12,738 bases of DNA, from contig JBBDIO010000252.1 in NCBI GenBank assembly GCA_040880365.1, positions 1-12,738 of the forward strand, read 5' to 3'. Both the position numbers and the translations under genes were made by a program. Origin of the DNA: JBBDIO01 sp040880365 (lineage in GTDB: Bacteria; Chloroflexota; Anaerolineae; Caldilineales; Caldilineaceae). The first letter of the stretch is position 1; every line of letters starts with the position of its first letter. Of this stretch, positions 5,014 to 11,867 are shown piece by piece. The notes beneath the pieces were generated by a model. That model was not told the origin of the DNA and searched no databases. It was given only the letters and a program-made list of their open reading frames with translations.

Positions 5014-5901
5014 ATGATCGATGACACGTCTGCCTCTGCACCCGAAAATTCTCTATCCAATCCTTCGGCATCTGAACCTATGGACAATCTGCCCGAATCG
5101 GAAACTGAAACATCGACCCCCGCAGCTGGGATGGAACTGTTGCGCCAGGGCTGTGACAAGCTGGGGCTGCCGCTTTCTGCGCGCCAGATTGCCCAATTTG
5201 AGCAATACTACCAGCTTTTGGTCGAGTGGAACGCGCGCATAAATCTGACTGCCATTACCGATTATGCGGATGTGCAGGTTAAACATTTTCTCGATTCGCT
5301 GGCAGCGTTGCCTATTGTTGCCGAGGAGTTTGACGGGGCAAAATCCGGCGCAGAATCTGGCCCAGAATCGCGCGCGGCTGCCATTCCCACCCAGAATCTG
5401 CACATTGTCGATGTGGGCAGTGGTGCAGGGTTTCCCGGCATCCCGCTGCAGATCGTTGCGCCTCATCTGCGTCTGACGCTGATGGACGGCACCGGCAAGA
5501 AGGTACAATTTTTGCGCACCGTGGTGGAGACGTTGGGCCTGGCGCATACTCAGGTGGTGCAGGGGCGCGCCGAGGAATTGGCGCGCCAGAGCGCCTATCG
5601 CGGCCAGTTCGATGTGGTGACCGCGCGCGCGGTGGCGCCGCTGAACATTTTGGTAGAATATTTGCTGCCGTTGGCCCGGCGCAATGGGTTTGTGGTGGCC
5701 TTCAAGGGCGGCAGCGCACCCCAGGAGTTTATAGATGCCCGCAATGCCATCGAGACGCTGGGCGGCGAGCCTGTGCGCTTTGCGCCGGTCCAGGTGCCTT
5801 TCCTCAATGAACAGCGGTTTATCCTGCTCATCAAAAAAATGCAGAACACGCCCGGACTCTATCCCCGCGGGCAGGGCATGGCGCGCAAAAAACCGCTCTG
5901 A
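5014..5901 (+). CDS. rsmG: 16S rRNA (guanine527-N7)-methyltransferase RsmG
   Basis: RsmG methylates N7 of G527 in the 530 loop of 16S rRNA using S-adenosylmethionine; loss in other bacteria gives low-level streptomycin resistance. The typical beginning L-L-R-Q-G-C-D-K-L-G-L is at residues 42-52, W-N-A-R-I-N-L-T-A-I at 72-81, the SAM loop V-D-V-G-S-G-A-G-F-P-G-I-P at 132-144, T-A-R-A-V-A-P-L at 203-210, F-K-G at 230-232, and the C-terminal Y-P-R-G-Q-G-M-A-R-K-K-P-L. The 295 aa slightly exceed the usual 210-240 because of a Ser/Glu/Pro-rich N-terminal extension (1-39) and a small insert (107-127). An upstream GTG (4861) would add residues encoded by the promoter region and is rejected. ATG 5131 (M40) would give a minimal protein, but lacks a properly spaced Shine-Dalgarno. 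The promoter 7 bases before ATG 5014 suggests a leaderless mRNA. Confidence 0.93.
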   Translation: MIDDTSASAPENSLSNPSASEPMDNLPESETETSTPAAGMELLRQGCDKLGLPLSARQIAQFEQYYQLLVEWNARINLTAITDYADVQVKHFLDSLAALPIVAEEFDGAKSGAESGPESRAAAIPTQNLHIVDVGSGAGFPGIPLQIVAPHLRLTLMDGTGKKVQFLRTVVETLGLAHTQVVQGRAEELARQSAYRGQFDVVTARAVAPLNILVEYLLPLARRNGFVVAFKGGSAPQEFIDARNAIETLGGEPVRFAPVQVPFLNEQRFILLIKKMQNTPGLYPRGQGMARKKPL

Positions 5902-5912
5902 ATCCCTCTAAA

Positions 5913-6009
5913 TGCTGCATCCGATACGTTCTTACGAAGTAGGGTAGTGACAGCTAGTGTCACGCCGGGAGGCGTGACCTACCATGTAAACGACTTGTCG
6001 GATACAGCA
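5913..6009. mobile_element. 97-bp MITE-like element with terminal inverted repeats and 5-bp flanking duplication
   Basis: The ends TGCTGCATCCGATACGT (5913-5929) and ACTTGTCGGATACAGCA (5993-6009) are inverted repeats matching at 14 of 17 positions. The same five bases, CTAAA, abut both ends (5908-5912 and 6010-6014), as a target-site duplication would. Inside is a nested dyad: GGTAG (5943-5947) with CTACC (5979-5983), and a perfect 8-bp hairpin GTCACGCC-GGGA-GGCGTGAC (5959-5978); TGACA (5948-5952) can alternatively pair with TGTCA (5958-5962). There is no coding capacity. It lies 11 bases after the rsmG stop, between convergent genes. The element could alternatively be a large 3'-end RNA structure, but the exact flanking repeat favours transposition. 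Confidence 0.65.
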
Positions 6010-6053
6010 CTAAATTCCTCTTTGAATCTCTTTGTGCAGCGGTGGGAACCTAC

Positions 6054-6638
6054 CTACAGCGCAGGTTTGCCTACCGGCGTGCCACATTCTGCACAAAATT
6101 TATGCCCGGCGGCGACGCGTGTGCCACACTGTGTGCAAAAGCGGGGGCGGTCGGCATCGCCGTTTGATGCTGTCGGCAGGGCAGATACAGTTGCCGAACC
6201 AGGCAGGGGATCGGACTCCAAAGGCTGGGCTTGGGCCGCACTCTCCCCCGGCGCGCTGTGCGCATCGTGCGCGGTCGGTTGCACTTTGCGCAGGCGGGCA
6301 ATTTCGGCTTCCAGCTCGCCGTCGTGGGCCACGCCGTCGGGTGCGACTTTGTCGATCTGCTGCATCACGCCAATCGCCTGGCGGCGTAGACGCGCGGAAA
6401 AACGGGCATAGTCGGCGTCGCTGATCTTGCCCATCTGCCGATCAAATTCCAGATCTTTGATACCCCGCAAGAGAATATCTTTGCGCACCAGCAATTCGGT
6501 AAGCCGGCTGTCTTCTACCAGGGGCAGCGTCGGTCCGGGCTGCAAGAGCGGCCAGATCACATAGCCCACAGCCAGCAGGGCAATCAGGCCAGCCGTCGCC
6601 ACGCCCAACCAGACCACCACATCTACAACAGTATCCAC
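6054..6638 (-). CDS. membrane-anchored CcmI-like zinc-ribbon protein
   Basis: The last gene of the ccm operon encodes 194 aa. One membrane helix lies at residues 4-32, followed by a charged helical hairpin (about 43-97: L-L-V-R-K-D-I-L-L-R-G-I-K-D-L-E-F-D, then G-K-I-S-D-A-D-Y) that resembles the N-terminal part of CcmI-type proteins, where e-L-e-F-D-x-x-x-G-K-l-s-x-x-D-Y is conserved. A Pro/Ala-rich linker leads to a double C-x-x-C zinc ribbon at the C-terminus (C168-x-x-C171 and C182-x-x-C185). The helical and zinc parts would be cytoplasmic. A GTG start at 6638 is proposed: it follows the ccmF TAA by seven bases and has AGGAG 12 bases upstream. The longer open frame overlaps ccmF and lacks support. 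The role is inferred from context: probably assembly or regulation of the maturation complex. The zinc ribbon is not part of classical CcmI. Confidence 0.75.
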   Translation of the reverse strand: MDTVVDVVVWLGVATAGLIALLAVGYVIWPLLQPGPTLPLVEDSRLTELLVRKDILLRGIKDLEFDRQMGKISDADYARFSARLRRQAIGVMQQIDKVAPDGVAHDGELEAEIARLRKVQPTAHDAHSAPGESAAQAQPLESDPLPGSATVSALPTASNGDADRPRFCTQCGTRVAAGHKFCAECGTPVGKPAL

Positions 6639-6645
6639 AGTGCGT

Positions 6646-8646
6646 TTATGCTCCTGCCTGGGCGGCTTGTTCGTGCGGGGCGCGATAGGCCACCGGGCGC
6701 GGCGCGGGATGGGGCCAGGCCGCAATCAGTGTGCCCAGCACCAGGACAATGCCGCCAATCCACATCCAGGCGGTGAGGGGATTCACATAGACGCTGAAGG
6801 TGGCTGTCTGGCCGTTATCCTGCCAGCCGTTGAGCACTACATAGAAATCTTCCAGCAGCGTGGAGCGCAGACCGACTTCGCTCATGGGCTGGTCGGGATT
6901 CTTGTCGAAGATATTGCGATGGGGCAGGATGGAGCCTAGCAACGCCCCATTCTGGCGGTCGAAGACCAAAAGGCGGGTGCCAAACTGGGTATAGTTGGAA
7001 CCGCGTTCGGTTTCCATGCCGGCATAGCTCACTTCATAGCGCCCCAACTGCGCGCTTTCGCCCTGGGCCAGCGTCACATGGGTGGTTTGCTGATAAAATT
7101 CGTTGCCGATGACCGCCACGCCGATCATCACAATGCCCAGATGCACGATATAGCCGCCATAGCGGCGTCCATTGCGCCGCCACAGGTTGCCCATGCTCTG
7201 CAAGATATTTTCTTCGTTCAGGGTCTGGCGGGCGATGACGCCGCGCACATATTCCTGGAGAATGGTCGCCAGCACAAAGCCGCAGACGGCCATGCCGATC
7301 ACCGAGAAGAGCTGGGGCTGATAGAAGGCCGCGCCGGTGCCGATGACCAACGCGCCAACCGCGGGCCAGGTGAACTGTTTGCGCAGTAGATCGAGACTGG
7401 TACGCCGCCAGCCCAGCAGAGGGCCAATGCCCATAAGCAAGATCAACGCCAGAAAAAGCGGTCCGTTTACCTTGTTGAAGAAGGGCGCGGCGACGCTGAT
7501 GCGATCCCCTGTGAAGATTTCGCTGAACATGGGGAAAAAGGTGCCCCACAGCGTGGCAAAAGCGATGCCCACAAAGAGCCAGTTGTTGGCCAAAAACGCG
7601 GCTTCGCGGCTGGCATAGGCATCAATGGTGGTTTCGTCGCGCAGAAGCGGGAGCCGGTCGAACAAGAGCCAGAGAAAGCCAAAGAGAATGATGCCCATAA
7701 AGACCAGGAAGTAGGGGCCGACATCGCTGCGGGCAAAGCTGTGCACGCTTTCCAGAATCCCGCTGCGCACGGTGAATGTGCCCAGAATCACCAGGAAATA
7801 GGTGAGCCAGATGAGCAGCACATTCCATATTTTCAGAATGCCTCGCTGTTCTTGAATGATGATGCTGTGCAGGAACGCCGTAGCGGTGAGCCAGGGCAGG
7901 AAGCTGGCATTTTCCACCGGATCCCATGCCCAATAGCCACCCCAGCCCAACTCCATATAGGCCCATTGGCTGCCCATGATGATCCCGGCGGAAAGAAAGA
8001 GCCAGGGGATGAGCGTCCAGCGGCGCACGGTGCGCACCCAGGTATTATCGACGGCGCGGCTCATGAGCGCGCCCACGGCAAAAGCAAAGGGAATCGCCAG
8101 CCCCACATAGCCCAGATAGAGCATGACGGGATGGGAGATCATCCAGAAGTTTTGGAGCAGGGGGTTCAATCCGCTGCCGTCGGCGGGGATGAAATCCACC
8201 ATGTGGAAGGGATTGGCGGCAAAGACCAGCAGCACGAGAAAGAATGCCGATGTGCTCAGGGTGACGCCGTTGACAAAGGGCATGAGCACGCGGTGACGCA
8301 CGCGATTGGCGATGGCGACGGCTACGCTGTAGACCGCGAGAATGGCACACCAGAAAAGCAGGCTGCCGGCCTGGCCCGCCCAGAGCGCGGTAAATTTGTA
8401 GATGGTCGGCAACGTTCGTTCGGATGTATTCCAGACATAGGTGAGCTGGAATTGATCGGTAAGCAGACCATACCACAGGATGCCGGTCGCTGCGCAGACC
8501 AGAACCGCCACCGCATAGACGGCGTGGTAGCTGCTTTGCGCCAAGCGGCTATTGCGAGTGTAGCCGCCCCAAAATCCCACGCCCGCGCCAAACACAGCCA
8601 GCAACAAGGCCGTGATCAAGAGTAGATAGCCAAGATTGAAAATCAT
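6646..8646 (-). CDS. ccmF: haem lyase CcmF (cytochrome c maturation)
   Basis: CcmF is a polytopic membrane protein that takes haem from CcmE and ligates it to the C-x-x-C-H thiols of apocytochrome c. The 666-aa length, many membrane helices and signature G-W-G-G-Y-W-A-W-D-P-V-E-N-A-S-F-L-P-W (residues 234-252, the WWD haem-handling domain) identify it clearly. Histidines known as haem ligands in CcmF are present at corresponding places: H172 (S-H-P-V-M-L-Y-L-G-Y), H260 (F-L-H-S), H302 (V-H-S-F-A) and H502 (I-V-H-L-G). A C-terminal extracytoplasmic segment (about 520-623) precedes the last helix. The start ATG 8646 has AAGGA seven bases upstream (8657-8653) and follows ccmG by 15 bases. The stop TAA is seven bases before the zinc-ribbon gene. 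NrfE-type paralogues share this fold, but the neighbours ccmE, ccmG and ccmH favour CcmF. Confidence 0.95.
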   Translation of the reverse strand: MIFNLGYLLLITALLLAVFGAGVGFWGGYTRNSRLAQSSYHAVYAVAVLVCAATGILWYGLLTDQFQLTYVWNTSERTLPTIYKFTALWAGQAGSLLFWCAILAVYSVAVAIANRVRHRVLMPFVNGVTLSTSAFFLVLLVFAANPFHMVDFIPADGSGLNPLLQNFWMISHPVMLYLGYVGLAIPFAFAVGALMSRAVDNTWVRTVRRWTLIPWLFLSAGIIMGSQWAYMELGWGGYWAWDPVENASFLPWLTATAFLHSIIIQEQRGILKIWNVLLIWLTYFLVILGTFTVRSGILESVHSFARSDVGPYFLVFMGIILFGFLWLLFDRLPLLRDETTIDAYASREAAFLANNWLFVGIAFATLWGTFFPMFSEIFTGDRISVAAPFFNKVNGPLFLALILLMGIGPLLGWRRTSLDLLRKQFTWPAVGALVIGTGAAFYQPQLFSVIGMAVCGFVLATILQEYVRGVIARQTLNEENILQSMGNLWRRNGRRYGGYIVHLGIVMIGVAVIGNEFYQQTTHVTLAQGESAQLGRYEVSYAGMETERGSNYTQFGTRLLVFDRQNGALLGSILPHRNIFDKNPDQPMSEVGLRSTLLEDFYVVLNGWQDNGQTATFSVYVNPLTAWMWIGGIVLVLGTLIAAWPHPAPRPVAYRAPHEQAAQAGA

Positions 8647-8661
8647 GTTTTATCCTTATGC

Positions 8662-9199
8662 TCAGGGCCGAATTTTGGTAAGCAATTCTTCCATTTGGGC
8701 CGGATCGACAATGGGGCCGATGACGCTGCCCACGATCTGCCCCTGGGGATCGATGAAATAGGTTTCGGGCACGCCTTTGATGCCATAGCGACGCGCGGCT
8801 TCGCTGCGCAAATCGGGGCCGTTGGGATAGGTGACATCATATTCGGCCATGAAGGCGCGCGCGGCCGGTTCCTGATCCAGATAGTCCATCCCCAGAAAAA
8901 CGATGCCGTTGTCCTGTTCGCGCCGCCAGGTCGCCTCTAGCAGCGCGGCTTCTTCGCGGCACGGGTCGCACCAGCTTGCCCAGAAGTTCACCACGATCCC
9001 CTGTCCGCGCAGATCGTCCCATGCGATCACCTCATTGTCAAACGTGGTGAAGTTGATGGGCGGCGCCAGGCCATCGGCGCGCTGTTCAAAGACGTTGGTG
9101 CGATAGAGCTGCCACGCCAGCAGACCCAGAAAGAACAGGAGTATGCCGATGAAAAAGAGCCGCCACAGCAAAAACCGGGTGGCAGAGGGCGCGGCGGTT
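8662..9199 (-). CDS. ccmG: CcmG/ResA-type thiol-disulfide oxidoreductase, 5' end lost in gap
   Basis: This is a membrane-tethered thioredoxin-like protein that reduces apocytochrome cysteines outside the membrane. The visible part has an N-terminal membrane anchor (L-L-W-R-L-F-F-I-G-I-L-L-F-F-L), then a thioredoxin fold with active site W-C-D-P-C, the cis-Pro loop G-V-P-E-T-Y-F-I-D, and a usual C-terminal helix. Counting from the TTG at 9171 the cysteines are at 68 and 71. That TTG is doubtful: the frame stays open upstream (T-A-A-P-S-A-T-R-F) right into the N run, as expected for a short cytoplasmic N-terminus. I therefore mark the gene as 5'-partial, with the true start inside the gap. It could equally be named ResA or TlpA family; the operon context favours the Ccm role. 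The stop TGA lies 15 bases before ccmF. Confidence 0.88.
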
Positions 9200-9299
9200 N
9201 NNNNNNNNNNNNNNNNNNNNNNNNNNNNNNNNNNNNNNNNNNNNNNNNNNNNNNNNNNNNNNNNNNNNNNNNNNNNNNNNNNNNNNNNNNNNNNNNNNN
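9200..9299. other. assembly gap of 100 N
   Basis: Exactly 100 undetermined bases, the conventional placeholder for a gap of unknown length. It removes the 3' end of the ccmH-like gene and the 5' end of ccmG. An open frame that appears to run across it is an artefact. Additional genes could be hidden here. Confidence 0.97.
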
Positions 9300-9923
9300 G
9301 GCATCGGTTGCCGGTTCCGGTGACGGGGTTGCAGAAGATGTTGTAGACGCAGCGGGGAACATGGGTTCATCGCGCGGGCCGACCAGCCGGCGCGCCTGTC
9401 GCCAGAGGAAGAAGCCACCGCCCGCGACCGCGACAAAGGGCAATATCCACGCCAGCCAGTTGAAGCCCGTGCGGGGCGGTTCGCCCAACACCTGCGGCCC
9501 ATATTGGGCGAGGAAATAGTCTTTGATGGCCGCGCTGTCTTCGCCCTCGGCCAATTTCAGCGCAATCACGTCCTTCATCTGGTCACACGCCCGCAATTCG
9601 CACGAATCCAGGCGTACCCCGCTACACAGTGGGCACCAGATTTCGGTGGCGACTTGGTTCACCTCATCGGGTGAAACGCCCGGCGTGTTCATCCAGCCGG
9701 TGACGGTTTCGCCATCTGAGGGCTGGGCGTCCTGGGCGGCCACAGGTTGGGCGAGCGGCAACAGCCACACGCATAAACCCACTATGCAGGCAGTCAGACA
9801 GGCAGTCAGCACACGCCCTGTTGCGCGTGGCGTTACGAATAGCGGCGCGGCGCTCCATCCTGCCCGCCGCAGACGTACTGTCTTGCAGCGTGTAATGACT
9901 GGGCTAATCACTGGAATAATCAC
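9300..9923 (-). CDS. ccmH: CcmH-like cytochrome c maturation protein, 3' end lost in gap
   Basis: CcmH/CycL proteins present or reduce the apocytochrome C-x-x-C-H motif with their own cysteine pair. The 208 visible residues contain a signal-anchor helix (about 37-62), an extracytoplasmic domain with C97-P-L-C100-S-G in the place of the family's R-C-x-x-C-Q, the helical continuation Q-M-K-D-V-I-A-L-K-L-A-E-G, the conserved F-L-A-Q-Y-G-P-Q-V-L segment, and a second membrane helix (about 155-174). Two further cysteines, C108 and C113, follow the pair. The C-terminal tail is Ala/Pro/Ser-rich and runs into the N gap. The start is GTG 9923, overlapping the stop of the cytochrome gene in GTGA, which indicates translational coupling. 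A 40-residue N-terminal stretch before the helix is unusually long, so a start further in is possible. Confidence 0.85.
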
Positions 9924-11863
9924 GAGGTGTGAGTCTTCTCCTGGCTGTTATCCGGGGGGCTTGCGGATAGATCAGCCGCTATTGGCGGCCCTTGGGTCTG
10001 GGCGCGCAACCGCGTATCAATTGCCAGCGCTTCCACTTTGAGTTGCGCCCGTTGACGCTGCCAGCTGGCTTCATCCAATGCGCCGCCGGCGTGCAGATCG
10101 TCTAGGCGCGCAATATTCTGGAGTAGCTGGGTGCGCTGGGCTGCCAGATTTTCGGGCGACTGCTGCACCTGAAATCGTCCTTGTCGCCAACTGATGGTCA
10201 GCGCGGTGAGCAATACCAGCATGACCATGCCCCCCATGCCAAAAAGCACGCCCGGCCCCAGAATCGCCACGCGCCCCGAATTGGACGCTGCCAGATTCAG
10301 GCCACTGAATTGGACAAGCACCGTGCCGGAGGCTAACTCCGCGCCTTCCCACACGCGAAAATCCATGCCCTGAAAATCCTGCGTGCCCAGGTCGTCCAGT
10401 CCGGCGGCGGCGACCTCAATTTCGGGAATATCTGCCACCAGCAGATTCAGACTGTTTACCGGATAGATAAACTCATTGCGCAGCGTGAACGGTTCGGCGT
10501 CGATGGGCATGAGATAGCGCACAACCAATTGGTGGGTGGTCGCGCCGGGGGCAATGGGCACTGTATCATAGATCAGGTTGCCCTGTTGGTGATAGCGACC
10601 CCCCAACACGCCATTTTCCAGGCGGATATCCTGAGCGGTGGGCGGCACATGCACACCGACCGTCACGGGCGCGGGCACGCCCGCAAGCTGGGACCCGACA
10701 TAGGTGCGGTCACCCGTGAACCCAAACGTGAGAATCTGTCCGACCACCAGCCCTTCGGCCTGGGGTTCTACCACCCAATTGACGCGCTCGATATACAAGC
10801 CGGTGGGATCGTTGGTCTGGGTATAGAGCAGAATCTGGGTCGTGGTGACGGGCGCATCGGGGACGAGCGTCAACAGGGGGCTGCTGTATTGAATCGCATC
10901 GTATTCGGTCACCGCCACATAGACCACATCGGGATCCAGGCTTAGCGCTTCAAAACGAAAGGTGCCATCGCTTGCGAGCGTCTGGGTCACGGTTTGGACG
11001 GGTTCAAAATCCAGATAGGCTTCCAGCCGCACTTCGAGCGCGCGGGGCAAGACTTCGCCCGCGGTGCCCATTTGCACCTGGCCCTCGATGACGCCGCTGC
11101 CGGGCTGCAACAGTGGCTGCCACGCCGTGATATAGGAAAAGGCGCGCAGTTGTTCGACCTGGGCGCGTTGTTGCGCAGGAGTCCAGGTCGCGCCGATTTC
11201 GGGGTGGGCATTCTGCCAGCCTGCCAGCAATGCCGCCGGGCTTTGGTAGATGGTATAGGCAGGGTCGGCAAACGCGGGCAGGCTGGCTGCTGCCTCGTCA
11301 TTCCCTGTATCATTGCTCACGCCCTGATCGCCGTGACAGGTGGCGCAGCTTTCGCCATAGCGCAGTTCGGCCTCGGCAATCGCGTTTTCATCCAGATGCA
11401 GACTCCACGCGTAGAAGACCGCGTGCCAGATTTCCTGGTCACTCAGACGATTTTCCCAGGGCGGCATCATTTGTTCAATGCGCCCATGTTTGGTCACCAG
11501 AAACCACTCGGCCGGGGTGCGATCCGCCACGGTGGTGGGGTCGGCAAAGTTGGGCGGGGGCGCGGGCAGGTCGACGGCAACCGGCCCATCGCCCAGCCCG
11601 GTATCGCCATGACACGCGGCACAATTCTGGCTATAGATCGCGCGTCCCCGCGCGGCATTGGGAGGCGCAGTCGGCACAGGCGCATCGGTCGCGGGTTCGG
11701 GTTCGGCGCGCGGCATGGGTGTAGATGTGGGGGTCTGGGCATGGAGTGGCTGCGCAACGCGCGGAAAAACCGCAAGGCCCGCCCCCAAAATCGCGCCCAC
11801 GAGCAACAGCCGTGTCAGAATCGAGCAGACCGCACTGCGCCCGCGCCCCACTACGTGATGCAT
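9920..11863 (-). CDS. membrane-bound dihaem c-type cytochrome with beta-sandwich regions and CcmI-like cytosolic tail
   Basis: The 647-aa protein starts at ATG 11863, four bases after the ccmE stop; the longer open frame to 12157 overlaps ccmE and is rejected. It has an N-terminal signal/anchor helix (17-40) and a Pro/Ala/Thr linker. A first cytochrome c domain has C81-A-A-C-H85 and a likely distal Met at 132/133 (Q-M-M-P-P-W). A second cytochrome-like domain has C173-A-T-C-H177. Next is a carboxypeptidase-regulatory-like beta-sandwich at about 257-348 (G-V-I-E-G-Q-V, then G-T-F-R-F), then a further beta-rich region to about 520. A membrane helix lies at 531-558. The cytosolic tail has a helical hairpin (576-617, L-L-Q-N-I-A-R-L-D-D-L, then G-A-L-D-E-A-S-W) like CcmI-type proteins. 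Its stop overlaps the ccmH start. It may be a maturation client or an electron carrier of the complex; its function is not established. Confidence 0.85.
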   Translation of the reverse strand: MHHVVGRGRSAVCSILTRLLLVGAILGAGLAVFPRVAQPLHAQTPTSTPMPRAEPEPATDAPVPTAPPNAARGRAIYSQNCAACHGDTGLGDGPVAVDLPAPPPNFADPTTVADRTPAEWFLVTKHGRIEQMMPPWENRLSDQEIWHAVFYAWSLHLDENAIAEAELRYGESCATCHGDQGVSNDTGNDEAAASLPAFADPAYTIYQSPAALLAGWQNAHPEIGATWTPAQQRAQVEQLRAFSYITAWQPLLQPGSGVIEGQVQMGTAGEVLPRALEVRLEAYLDFEPVQTVTQTLASDGTFRFEALSLDPDVVYVAVTEYDAIQYSSPLLTLVPDAPVTTTQILLYTQTNDPTGLYIERVNWVVEPQAEGLVVGQILTFGFTGDRTYVGSQLAGVPAPVTVGVHVPPTAQDIRLENGVLGGRYHQQGNLIYDTVPIAPGATTHQLVVRYLMPIDAEPFTLRNEFIYPVNSLNLLVADIPEIEVAAAGLDDLGTQDFQGMDFRVWEGAELASGTVLVQFSGLNLAASNSGRVAILGPGVLFGMGGMVMLVLLTALTISWRQGRFQVQQSPENLAAQRTQLLQNIARLDDLHAGGALDEASWQRQRAQLKVEALAIDTRLRAQTQGPPIAADLSASPPDNSQEKTHTS

Positions 11864-11867
11864 TGGA

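Noticed and set aside
6639..6725. N-terminal extension of the zinc-ribbon protein to 6725
   Set aside because: It overlaps the end of ccmF and encodes a Pro/Arg-rich stretch typical of a shadow frame; a GTG with AGGAG upstream exists at 6638.
7741..8625. 294-codon frame on the + strand inside ccmF
   Set aside because: Antisense shadow of CcmF with no domain of its own.
9027..9923. Continuous open frame across the N gap joining the ccmH-like gene with sequence antisense to no known domain
   Set aside because: The 100 N are a placeholder, and the downstream part is the wrong frame of ccmG; the frame continuity is an artefact.
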